A DNA stretch of 64,000 nt from Bromus sterilis (taxonomy: Eukaryota > Streptophyta > Magnoliopsida > Poales > Poaceae), in contig OX465600.1 in assembly GCA_950022295.1 (NCBI GenBank), positions 314,040,031-314,104,030 on the forward strand, given 5' to 3'. Positions 22,935 to 32,773 of the stretch are shown piece after piece. A program made the position numbers and the translations under genes. Position 1 is the stretch's first letter. Each line of letters begins with the position of its first letter. The notes beneath the pieces were generated by a model that had not been told where the DNA came from, ran no database searches, and saw nothing but the letters and a program-made list of their open reading frames with translations.

Positions 22935-23660
22935 TGATACGTCTCAAACGTATCTACTTTTCCAAACACTTTTGCTATTGTTTTGCCCTCATTCTTGCAT
23001 GATTTGGACGAAACTAACCCGGACTGACGATGTTTTCAGCAGAGTTGCCTGTATGGTTGTATTGTGTGCAGGAAAATGGATTTTTAGGTATCTCAGAAAA
23101 TTCCGGGAAAATTCACAGAAAATCCACGCACCAGAAGTGGGGCCAGAGGGGGGTCACAGGGGCCCCAGGCGCCTGGCGGGCGCGGCCCCACCCCTGGCCG
23201 CGCCGGGAGGCCGCCGAAAGCCGGATGGTAGGACAAAAGATGTTGTGCAAGTTCTTATTGCAAGCACGCACAACTACCTACGGGATACATGCCTAATGTT
23301 TGATATTTGCCTAGATGATCATTGCTTTTCTGTGTGCCTTTCCCCGTGTTAGAATCTATTACATGTTCACTCTCATCCATGCAGCGCCCAACCATCCATC
23401 TCCCTAGCCTACAGTGTTTTCAATCCTGCTGGTCACTAGTTGTTACTTTTGCTGTTTACTTTTGCTGTCGTCACCATCACTATCATATTACCTTTACCAC
23501 TTATCTTTTGTTGCAAGCAAGTATATTTTAGGTGCGGCCGAATTGAAAACTCAACTGTCAAAGCTTATAAATACTCTTTGGCTCCCCATGTGTTGAATCA
23601 ATAAATTGGGTTAACTTACCCGCGAAGACTATCTCGATCCCTTACGGTTGTGGGTCATCA
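22935..23660 (+). repeat. 5' LTR, internally deleted (726 bp)
   Basis: The sequence matches the 3' LTR up to the GC-rich 'gccgggaggccgc' point, then jumps over about 650 bp to 'cggatggtaggac'. The lost part includes the candidate TATA region of the 3' LTR (around 30352). This copy may therefore have lost its own promoter. Confidence 0.9.
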
Positions 23661-23747
23661 AGTACCGTTTTCTGGCGCCGTTGCCGGGGAGCATAGCAAT
23701 ATTAACAAGTCTACTTGAAGTATCCTGCCTGCTGCACATCATTCGCT

Positions 23748-26426
23748 ATGGGTAAGAAAGGAGACCCCAAGGTTCCGATCTTACCATCCCGTACAAGAAA
23801 ATGTATTGTTCTGAACACTAGTGCTACACTTGATTCACCTTCTGTTATGAGTAAGTTTACTTCACTACCACCACATGATGCCTCTACTGAGTCTGTCACT
23901 ATGTCCGATACTTTTGATGATGCTTCCACTACTCTTGATGATACTACTTTTCTTGGTTACTATATTGAAACTCAGACTGCTAAGGCTGCAGCAGAATCCA
24001 AGACCGAGACCCCTGCTACCTATATTCCTACCTGCAAAACCTTTGGTTACCCGTGCTTAGCTGAACTCAAGGAGAGAATCATTGATGATGATTATGTTAC
24101 TCTTGATGATGATTTTTGCAGGGAACTCAGAGAGTGTGTCGACTCTGACCCTGGTGCTGTTAAGGAGTTGCTCAAAAAGCACTCCATGAAGAACAAAGTT
24201 ATTCCTGATCCTAAATTTGCCACATCCCCTATATGCATCACTGATCCTGATTATGATTTCTCTGTTGATCTTTCACTCATATCTATGGTCGAGGCTGACC
24301 CCTTTTATGGCAGAGAAAATGACGATGCTATAGCACACTTGACTAAACTCGTTGAGCTAGGTAACCTATTCACTACTGATGAGAAGATACGAAACTTCTA
24401 TATGGCCAAACTTTTTCCTTTTTCTTTGAAGGAAAACGCTAAATCATGGTACGATGCACTACACTATGGTTCCATTAAGAGTCCTCAGGACTTAGTCCAA
24501 TTCTTTGTTGATAAATATTTCCCAGCTCATATGCAACATGCTGCTTTGCAAAGAATCTATAACTTTAAACAATTGCAGGATGAGCACCTCCCTAAACCTT
24601 GGGGGAGGTTTTGTGATTTACTTAAGGTTATGCCGGGACATGGAGTCCCCAAGAATGAACTGCTTGATATATTTTACGCTGGTTTAACCGATGAATCCAG
24701 ATCCTACCTGGATAGTTGTGCTAGTTGTGTTTTCAGGGAAAGAACACCGGACGATGCAGAAGAATTAATGTGCAAAATTGCCAAGAACCATGAAGATTGG
24801 TCCGTTCCTGAACCACTTCTACCACCGAAAAAGAGGGGCATGCTAGTTCTGAGCCCCGAAGATATGCAAGAAGCAAAGAAGTCTATAAAGGAGAAAGGTA
24901 TTAAAGTTGAAGACGTGAAGAATTTACCACCTATTGAGAAGTTGTGTGAGCCTACTACTCGCCCTCCCTTGGTAGAGGTACACTCTCTATTAGACTTTAC
25001 TGAAAGTGACATCCCTAAAGGTAAGCCTCCCGACCAATGCTTAGATGAGCTTGATAATTTTATTATTAAGCAAGACCATTTTAATAGGAGGATACAAAGT
25101 CAGTTGCATGATAAATCTCTTGCTATCGAAAGTTTGTGTGGTGTTCTAGAAAGAACAGTTAATGATGTTAAATGTCTTGTTAAGCATTTTCATATGGTTC
25201 AAACTCAGCTTGAACAAATTTCTAATGTGCAAAAAGATTTGCTTGCTAATAATGCCAGACAGGACATACAAGCTTATGGCATAAAAACTAGGGGTGGAAC
25301 ACACACCCAGGACCCACTCTATCCTGAGGGGCATCCAAAGAGGATCGAGCAAGATTCTCAAGTACAAGAAGAGGACGAGACTGTTATCTCTCCAAAGAAA
25401 AAGAAGAAAAAGAAACACAAGGAGGCTGACAATCCCGATGATCCTATTATAAGTGAAAAGCCAGCTGTTGATCCTAACAGCATATCTACCTCCGATGCTG
25501 AAACAGAAGACGGTACCGAGCCTGAAGAAAAGGACGCGGAGAAGGATGATTCTCCCGAGGTAAGAGAAGAAGAAACACCTGATAAACGCAAGAAGTACTC
25601 TAGAGAAGACTTCATCGCAAGAAGACATGGGGAGGAAAGAGAACCATGGATACAGAAGCCCATGCCCTTTCCAGGTAAGTCCCTCAAATCTAAAGAAGAA
25701 GAGCACTATAATAAATTTTGTGAATGGATGAAACCTCTTTTTCTTCAAATCCCTTTGACTGATGCTATTAAGTTACCTCCCTATTCGAAATATATGAAAG
25801 ATATTGTCACAAATAAAAGAAAAGTTCCTAATGAGGCAATATCTACTATGCTTGCTAACTACTCTTTCAGTGGCAAGATTCCTGAGAAGCTTGGTGATCC
25901 AGGTATACCCACCATTCCTTGCTCCATAAAGAATAATTACGTCAGAACTGCTTTATGTGATCTTGGTGCAGGAGTGAGTGTTATGCCTTTCTCTCTTTAC
26001 AAGAGGCTTTGTTTAGAGAAACTAATCCCTACAGATATCTCCCTTCAGATGGCTGACAAATCAACAGCTGTCCCCATTGGTATTTGTGAGGATGTTCCCG
26101 TTGAAGTTGCTAACTGTTTGATCCTTACAGATTTTGTTGTGCTTGACATGCCCGAGGATGGGAGCATGTCCATTATTCTTGGTAGACCTTTTCTTAACAC
26201 CGCAGGTGCTATTATTGATTGCAATAAAGGAAATGTCACTTTCAACGTTGATGATAAAGAACACACGGTGTATTTTCCAAAGAAGATCGACAAGAGGCAT
26301 GGCCTTAACTCTATTGAGAATGTTGAGACCGTGAAGATTGGAGAATGGGACTGTCCACTACATGTGCACCACAAATACAAAACCATTATGGTGGGGACAA
26401 TGTCCATTAAAGTAAAGGTGCAATGA
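23748..26426 (+). CDS. Gypsy gag-protease polyprotein (892 aa)
   Basis: Structural plus protease protein of the Gypsy element. I start at ATG 23748; the frame also runs a few codons upstream without an ATG. A retrotransposon gag domain sits around residues 225-345, with 'AKSWYDALHYG' and 'GRFCDLLKVMPGHG'. A lysine run (about 549) and a long acidic-basic stretch follow. The aspartic protease motif D-L-G-A (Asp at about 738) lies in 'ALCDLGAGVSVMPF', and a retropepsin C-terminal 'IILGRPFLNTAGA' follows. There is no zinc knuckle. The frame ends with a stop directly after the protease, where pol would follow in an autonomous Athila. It has no internal stop, which is notable for an element about 3% diverged between its LTRs. 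Confidence 0.85.
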   Translation: MGKKGDPKVPILPSRTRKCIVLNTSATLDSPSVMSKFTSLPPHDASTESVTMSDTFDDASTTLDDTTFLGYYIETQTAKAAAESKTETPATYIPTCKTFGYPCLAELKERIIDDDYVTLDDDFCRELRECVDSDPGAVKELLKKHSMKNKVIPDPKFATSPICITDPDYDFSVDLSLISMVEADPFYGRENDDAIAHLTKLVELGNLFTTDEKIRNFYMAKLFPFSLKENAKSWYDALHYGSIKSPQDLVQFFVDKYFPAHMQHAALQRIYNFKQLQDEHLPKPWGRFCDLLKVMPGHGVPKNELLDIFYAGLTDESRSYLDSCASCVFRERTPDDAEELMCKIAKNHEDWSVPEPLLPPKKRGMLVLSPEDMQEAKKSIKEKGIKVEDVKNLPPIEKLCEPTTRPPLVEVHSLLDFTESDIPKGKPPDQCLDELDNFIIKQDHFNRRIQSQLHDKSLAIESLCGVLERTVNDVKCLVKHFHMVQTQLEQISNVQKDLLANNARQDIQAYGIKTRGGTHTQDPLYPEGHPKRIEQDSQVQEEDETVISPKKKKKKKHKEADNPDDPIISEKPAVDPNSISTSDAETEDGTEPEEKDAEKDDSPEVREEETPDKRKKYSREDFIARRHGEEREPWIQKPMPFPGKSLKSKEEEHYNKFCEWMKPLFLQIPLTDAIKLPPYSKYMKDIVTNKRKVPNEAISTMLANYSFSGKIPEKLGDPGIPTIPCSIKNNYVRTALCDLGAGVSVMPFSLYKRLCLEKLIPTDISLQMADKSTAVPIGICEDVPVEVANCLILTDFVVLDMPEDGSMSIILGRPFLNTAGAIIDCNKGNVTFNVDDKEHTVYFPKKIDKRHGLNSIENVETVKIGEWDCPLHVHHKYKTIMVGTMSIKVKVQ

Positions 26427-26996
26427 TCACTTCATAGGAGGTGAGACTTCTTGTTCTATATATCGCCGGTTTGTTGGTAAGACTTGATCAACCTTACTAG
26501 TGAGCTTGTTTTATATAGGTAAAAAGTTAAGCTTGTTATGTTTTCATTTGCTTTAGCTTTTATTCTCTTTGCTGTACCAAGTTTTTGTGTTTTTGAAGCT
26601 TCACAATAGTAATCACCGCTTTAAGTTTTCAGAAAGTTTTGCAGCTTTTTGAACTCCGAGAAATTTTCAATAGTGAAGTTTTTTGTAAAAATCCAGAAAA
26701 ATAAAAATAAAAATTTCCATGCCGGGAGTGACCCATAGGTACCTGGGGCTGACCAGGGGGGGCCACCAGTGGCCCAGGCGGCCATCTGGCGCGACCTGCC
26801 CCCTGGCCGCGCCCACAGGGCGCCTGGGGCCCACAGGTCCCACCTCCAGGTGAGTCTTCTTCCTCTCTCTCTCTTTCTTTCGAAAAACACGAGTTCTGGC
26901 CCTGGAACTTGCGTTCTTGCTGTTCTTGGAGGTGATTTTCGATCTTTCTCCACAACCCATCATTTGAGCTGAGATTTTGGGCAAATACTCCATGAA
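26427..26996 (+). other. Gypsy spacer with an LTR-like segment
   Basis: Non-coding. The 26700-26850 part is GC-rich ('ggcgcgacctgccccctggccgcgcc') and resembles the 'ggcgcggccccacccctggcc' part of the LTR. This may be a shared motif or captured LTR sequence. In a full element this is where the polymerase would lie. Confidence 0.5.
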
Positions 26997-28179
26997 ATGA
27001 GTTTGCTAGGAAGAGCAAAGGGGTGGCTTGGGAAGAAAAGGCCCGAGCGCTCCGATCGAGTTACAAGAGCTGCAGCTTCACCGCCGACTGCTAGGGTGAG
27101 CTACAACGAAGATCATGTGCCCTTAGAGTTGTTGGAGGACACAAATCCAGCACGTGCAATGACTTTCCCGTGCAATGAATTCCTTGAAGCTGCAGGAATT
27201 AAGGAGGAGTTCTATAATCTTTGTGCTAATGCAGGTCTGACGCGGCTCGCAACGTGCCGTGTTGCTCAGTATCAAAAACTCACCTCCTGTTTCATTAACA
27301 GTTTTAGATATAACCTTGATAATGGTTCTATTGAGTTTGGAAAAGTTTTGTGAAATAATATGTGTGCCGAACGTTGGACTGACGGCAAAGATGAGCTCTC
27401 AGCCCTCCGAGCTGAGAACCGTCTTCAACTCTCTATGTAGCATGGATACAAGGGATATTCATCGGTCAAAGATCTCCAGCATCTTATTCCCACACCTCAG
27501 GTATTTTGCGTACTATATTGCTAGAGGGGTGTTAGCTCGTGACAACATGAGCAACATATCTGCGCCGGATATTGCTATCCTGGCAACCGCCCTCTCAGGG
27601 AGGTTTGATTATAATGTGGGTGCCTTAATTGCTCGACGCCTTGCTATGAACGGTAACAAGGGAGATTTATTTGGTGGCATTTACGCCACACTTATCCTAG
27701 AGTCTCTTAATGACACCCCACACCCCGATGATAAGCCTTTTACTTATTTAAGTTTTGATCTTACTGCTATGAAAAGGCATAAGTTTGTTACCATGACTTC
27801 CGAGTTTGGTAACCTTGATTATATCTTGCGTTTCGGAGCCACCACGGAACGCAAGATCCGTCTACCTGCACCTCTTTTGTTCGATTTCTCTAGCAGGAAC
27901 GGATGGTCCTTTGATGTTATCCAATGCGATGAGTTCGTGGTCCAGCATCAGTTTCATAACCCCATGGAGGGGGTTGTGCCCGACGAGGAGGGGCATGGTG
28001 AGTTACCACCTTTCCAGGGGGAGACCGTCACCCATTTTGGTGAAGGGTCTTCCTCTGCTTGGAGCGCGGATCCTTCTTCGTGGGAGGATCCGAGGACTTT
28101 GGTGTACGCACCGGAAGCCTCATACGACCCTTGGACTCACCAGTACCACCCTGGAGCAGGAGGCTCCTGGGGACATTAG
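26997..28179 (+). pseudogene. Athila ORF-1-like protein, one frameshift
   Basis: The frame starting at 26997 ('MSLLGRAKGWLGKK') runs to about 27353. From about 27350 the same protein continues in the frame ending at 28179, so a single-base shift near 27350 breaks it. The second part has 'APDIAILATALSGRFDYN' and 'GDLFGGIYATLILE', which look like the Athila ORF-1 family (PF03078 type) of plant Gypsy elements. Its role is unknown. It is about 390 residues if the shift is ignored. Function is not inferred. Confidence 0.65.
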
Positions 28180-30016
28180 CTACTACCAACTTAGGCCAAA
28201 AGCCTAAGCTTGGGGGAGTACGTGCTCTTCTCACTTTTCCATTGTATTATCCGTTTTTTTGTTCGCTTTGATCTTTTCGAAGTTTTTGCTTGTTCTTCTT
28301 TGATTCTTTCTTTGCAAAAACAACAAAAAGATTTTCTCTTTTCTTTTGCTCTCGTTTAAACCTTTAAAAAAACCCAAAACGATTTCTTTTCTCTCTTTAG
28401 TTTGCTTTGTTTTCAGAGTTCAGCTCGAGTCCGTGATGGCATTTGATAATATTTCCCACGTTCGATCGTGCAAGTGACAAGGCAGTAATGACGAAGATCG
28501 ACGGAAGGGAAGCAACAAGGAAAACCGGTATGAACTCTTCTTGTTTCTACTTTTGTACATATGCCTGTACTTATGATCTAGAGACCAGCTTGTAGCGACA
28601 TAGTGCTATGTTTACAATGCTTTCCCAGTGTTCATGCTTTCCTTGTGGCTAGTCTCAAATAGCTAGAGTACATAATGTGTTGTTGAAATGATTTACATGC
28701 ATTGCATTGTTCATGGTTTGGCATACTGAAGTGGCATTTCCCTTCGGAGAGTTTTTGGATTGACTTGGCACATGTTCACACATGTTTATGACTAAAAAGT
28801 CTATTATGCCTTGATGATCTTTTTGTTTCAGAATAGTTATATCACTTTCATGCCCGATTCAATGTTGCTTTGTCGCTCTACATGATTATGACAGTTATTG
28901 CTCTCTAGTTGGTCGCTTCCCAGTCCTTTGCTAGCCTTCGCTCGCACTAAGCGAAATTCTGCTTGTGCATCCAAAATCCTTGAAACCAGTTATTCCATTT
29001 GAGTCCACCATACCTACCTATATGTGGTATTTACCGGCCACTCCTAACTTAGACTTTCATGTGCCATCTCGAAATTTATTCAAAAGCTTCCCTTTTGTAA
29101 CCGTACAAGCTCATGGTGCGTGAGGGGAAATCAGTATCTTGCATGCCAAAAGTATTTTGACGGAAGTTTTAACTAGTAAAAAAAAGAAAAAAAAAATATG
29201 AGAGTTACACCTCCCCCATACTTGATGATGGAGTGAAATGGACCAAATGCTGCTTATGATAGATGGAACGATACCCTCCTTCCATCCTTGAGGCAAAATA
29301 AAAGGTTCCGTAGACCATCAAAGGACTTATGGATAAGGGAATATGTGTAAGCAAAAGGCATTAATATGGTTGGCATGGGAGATATTGAGAGACCTTTACC
29401 GTTCACCGTTGACTGGAAAGTTACACCTCTCAAAAGAGTTTTATCTCTGTTTTCAAAACCAAGAGCTCTGTCACATGTTTAGTCTTTGCTTCCTTTCACG
29501 GGTTTTCAACCTTGCCATCAAAAGCCACGGTTCGAGAGTCTCCACCTTCTTTCTTCAAAGCACCAACTATGAGAGCATAATTGTCATTCTTAGTGTAACA
29601 TGCATTGTCCCAAAGTATTACATTGTCTTCTGCATGCTTGTGTCATTGCTAGTCTGAAATACTGAGCTCTAGTCACCTTTAAAACTCCGGAGGAGTTTCT
29701 GCATTTATGTTTTGCTTCACTCATGGAGGCTAGCGAAATGCCACTCAAGTATGTTCAAGCTATGTGCATTGTGATCTTGTCTTGATTTTCAGTAGCATAT
29801 TATTCACTTTTAGTTGTTTGTGATTGATCACATGAAAGAAGAATTTCTTCGTGCATTGTCCTTATAGCATTGTTTCAATACTTGCTAAACTCTTTTCGTA
29901 GTACATGCTTATATACATCTAATGAAGCAAAAGAGTTTGTCAAAGTTTTCTTTGCCGCTTCCAGTTTGTTGAACTGAATTGCTTGAGGACAAGCAATATG
30001 CTAAGCTTGGGGGAGT
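28180..30016 (+). other. Gypsy 3' internal non-coding region
   Basis: 1.8 kb with no long frame, T-rich in places and ending with the polypurine tract at 30004-30015. The word 'aagcctaagcttgggggag' at about 28200 and the similar 'gctaagcttgggggag' at 30001 form a second purine-tract-like copy, a feature seen in some Athila elements. Confidence 0.6.
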
Positions 30017-31400
30017 TGATACGTCTCAAACGTATCTACTTTTCCAAACACTTTTGCTATTGTTTTCCCCTCATTCTTGCATGATTTGGACGAAACTAAC
30101 CCGGACTGACGCTGTTTTCAGCAGAGCTGCCTGTATGGTTTTATTGTGTGCAAGAAAATGGATTTTTAGGTATCTCAGAAAATTCCGGGAAAATTCACAG
30201 AAAATCCACGCACCAGAAGCTTCCACCAGCCAGAAGTGGGGCCAGAGGGGGGTCACAGGGGCCCCAGGCGCCTGGCTGGCGCGGCCCCACCCCTGGCCAC
30301 GCCGGGAGGCCGCCTGGGAGGCTCCCACCTCCTCTCGTGCCCTACCTCGACTCCTATTTATTCTCGTGACGGGAAAACCCCAGAACAGAAGTCATTTTTC
30401 CAGTTTCCGTCGCGGAGCCGCCGCCACCCTCTGTTCTTCTTCGGGAGGGCTAATCTGGAGGCTGATTTGGCCTCCGGAGAGGGGAGATCGTCGCCATCGT
30501 CATCACCATCACCAATCCATCCCTCCTCCATGACTTCTTTTCACATGTGTGAGTAATTCCCTGCTGTAGGCAAAGGGGATGGTAGAGATTGGATGAGTTT
30601 GATCATGTAATAGTTCTTCAGATTGTTGGGGGCATGTTGCCTATCATCTAGATTGGTGTTTATCTTCTTTGCTTCAACTTGTTGCTCTTAATGCTTGTCA
30701 CTTTGGGCCCGAGTGCCATGTTTTCAGATCTGAACCCTATGCGTTTTCATGAATATATTTGTGTTCTTGATCCTATCTATGAGTTGTATGCACCTATTAT
30801 GGTCCGGAACCGGCGATCCCAAAGGTGACAGCTTGGGACACCAAAGGGGATGGTCCATAATTTGAGGATTCCATGTATCCATTGAGTTTATTGCTTTGTT
30901 CCAGTGCTCTTTGACAGGAGCACCTTAATCTCCATAAGTTCCCTTTGGCCCCGTTCGTAGCGGGATGGTAGGACAAAAGATGTTGTGCAAGTTCTTATTG
31001 CAAGCACGCACAACTACCTACGGGATACATGCTTAATGTTTGATATTTGCCTAGATGATCATTGTTTTTCTATGTGCCTTGCCCCGTGTTGGAATCTATT
31101 ACATGTTCACTCTCATCCATGCAGCGCCCAACCATCCATCTCCCTAGCCTACATTGTTTTCAATCCTGCTGGTCACTAGTTGTTACTTTCGCTGTTTACT
31201 TTTGCTGTCGTCACCATCACTATCATATTACCTTTACCACTTATCTTTTGTTGCAACCAAGTATATTTCAGGTGCGGTTGAATTGACAACTCAACTGTCA
31301 AAGCTTATAAATACTCTTTGGCTCCCCGTGTGTCGAATCAATAAATTGGGTTAACTTACCCGCGAAGACTATCTCGATCCCTTACGGTTGTGGGTCATCA
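30017..31400 (+). repeat. 3' LTR of the Gypsy element (1384 bp)
   Basis: Full-length LTR from TGATACGTCTC to GGGTCATCA. It also carries a 17-bp duplication ('cttccaccagccagaag') near 30218 that is absent from the 5' LTR. Confidence 0.9.
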
Positions 31401-31405
31401 CCTAC

Positions 31406-32346
31406 CTCATCAACATTCAGCCCTCGGCTTCCTTGCAGGGCGGCATTCCTTCGGAGCGCCTCTTTGGTCATTCTCCTGACTACTCCGCTCTTCGTATGTT
31501 TGGATGCGTGTGCTATGTCCTTCTTGCACCTCGCGAACACACCAAATTGACTGCCCAGTCAGTTGAGTGTGTTTTCCTTGGCTACAGTGATGAGCACAAG
31601 GGCTACCGATGTTGGGACCCCGTTAGTCGTCGCCTGCGCATTTCGCGTGATGTGACTTTTGATGAGTCTCGTTCTTACTACCCGGGTCCTTCCTCCTCGA
31701 GCTTCTCTGTGGACGATCTCTCTTTTGTTCTCCTTCCAGATACATCTTCCTCTATACCGCCTATCTCCCCCATTCCACCGGTCTGTCTCACTCTTCCTCC
31801 TCCACCACCGACACCACCTTCTCCTCCATCACGATCTCTCACCGTCTTTTCTTTCCCCGCTCCAGCTCTCTCCAGCTCCAGGCCTACTCTGATGCTACAT
31901 GGGCTAGTGATCCTTCTGATCGACGTTCGCTGTCTGCTTACTGTGCTTTTCTAGGTGGCTCTCTCATTGCCTGGAAGACCAAGAAACAGACTGTAGTTTC
32001 TCGCTCGAGTACAGAAGCTGAGTTGCGTGCGATGGCTATGGTGACGGATGAGGTGACCTGGTTACGCTGGTTACTTGAGGATTTTGGCATTTCAGCTACT
32101 GCACCGACTCCCCTATTGTCAGATAGCACCGGTGCCCTCAGTATTGCGCATGACCCGGTGAAGCATGAGCTCACCAAGCACACTGGTGTGGATGCCTCCT
32201 TTGTGCGTGCTGCTATGCAGGATCAGATTCTCGCTCTTCACTATGTGCCCTCCGAGTTACAGTTGACAGATTTCTTCACGAAGGCACAGACTCGAGAGCA
32301 GCATGAGTTCTTTCTCTCCAAATTCAGTGTTGTTAATCCACCATGA
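31406..32346 (+). pseudogene. Copia integrase C-terminus joined to RNase H; RT deleted
   Basis: From 31406 the frame continues the integrase ('FGCVCYVLLAPREH', 'GYSDEHKGYRCWDP') into a proline-rich linker. At about 31885 it switches directly to the RNase H part ('WASDPSDRRSLSAYCAF', 'SRSSTEAELRAMA', 'LLSDSTGALSIAHDP'). The whole reverse transcriptase is missing between these points, and the frame changes at the junction. The last part is open to the TGA at 32344-32346. Confidence 0.85.
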
Positions 32347-32359
32347 GTTTGAGGGTGGG

Positions 32360-32485
32360 TGTTAGATGTGTATAGTCCCCTTTTCTGTATATCCCCATTG
32401 TACAAGGGGTTACCTGCACTTTGCCTCACATGCACATGTATTGGCCTTTGGCCCCCTGTGAATGATAGTTGCTCATTCTCCAACG
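32360..32485 (+). repeat. 3' LTR of the short-LTR Copia
   Basis: Begins TGTTAGATG and ends CTCCAACG (normal end CA mutated). It is preceded by the purine-rich 'gagggtggg'. Confidence 0.9.
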
Positions 32486-32490
32486 GTTTC

Positions 32491-32773
32491 CTCGCTGCAT
32501 AATTAAAAGGGACTAAACTATTTCTGAATCCTTACATATGCACAATTAGTTTCATGTAATCCACATATGTCTACCTCCTATAATGGCTTCTGTGACATAT
32601 ACAAAAACAATTATATCAAACACACATATTTTAAGCAAAGCTAACAGACTTTTGGACTTTTTTCTTTTCTTGTGACGATTTGAGTGGAGCTGTAGCAAGC
32701 AAATAAACACGTGAGATGCCAAGAATGGCTTTTGGAAGGCAAAGACAACTGTTCCACAGTGGCAGAGCTAACT
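32491..32773. other. Downstream region of the DUF1218 gene
   Basis: AT-rich. It is likely the 3' untranslated region and flank of the minus-strand gene ending at 32774. The Copia insertion lies only about 290 bp beyond its stop codon. Confidence 0.5.

Larger units (their letters stand above)
22935..31400 (+). mobile_element. Athila-like Gypsy element without RT or integrase
   Basis: 8466 bp between TGATACGTCTC and GGGTCATCA, with a 5-bp CCTAC target-site duplication (22930-22934 and 31401-31405). It contains unequal LTRs (726 and 1384 bp), a tRNA-Asp type primer site (TGGCGCCGTTGCCGGGGA, 23673-23690), a gag-protease ORF, a second ORF resembling Athila ORF-1, and a purine tract (GCTTGGGGGAG) before the 3' LTR. 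No reverse transcriptase, RNase H or integrase is present, so it depends on another element for movement. LTR mismatches (about 21 over about 700 bp by eye) make it younger than its Copia host. Size and layout recall Triticeae Athila families such as Sabrina, but I cannot confirm the family. Confidence 0.9.
20232..32485 (+). mobile_element. Copia element with 126-bp LTRs, defective, host of two nested insertions
   Basis: The LTRs (20232-20357 and 32360-32485) are each 126 bp and differ at about 7 sites by eye. The GTTTC target-site duplication is exact (20227-20231 and 32486-32490). An initiator-Met-type primer site (TGGTATCAGATGC, from 20358) follows the left LTR, and a purine tract precedes the right LTR. 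Once the CACTA and Gypsy inserts are subtracted, about 2.3 kb remain. It holds a protease and pre-integrase part, an integrase core, an integrase C-terminus and an RNase H domain in Copia order. Gag and the reverse transcriptase are missing, so the copy is non-autonomous. Confidence 0.9.

Noticed and set aside
25146..25748. 200-codon minus-strand ORF
   Set aside because: It is antisense to the Gypsy gag frame, with hydrophobic composition produced by the complementary Lys/Glu codons.
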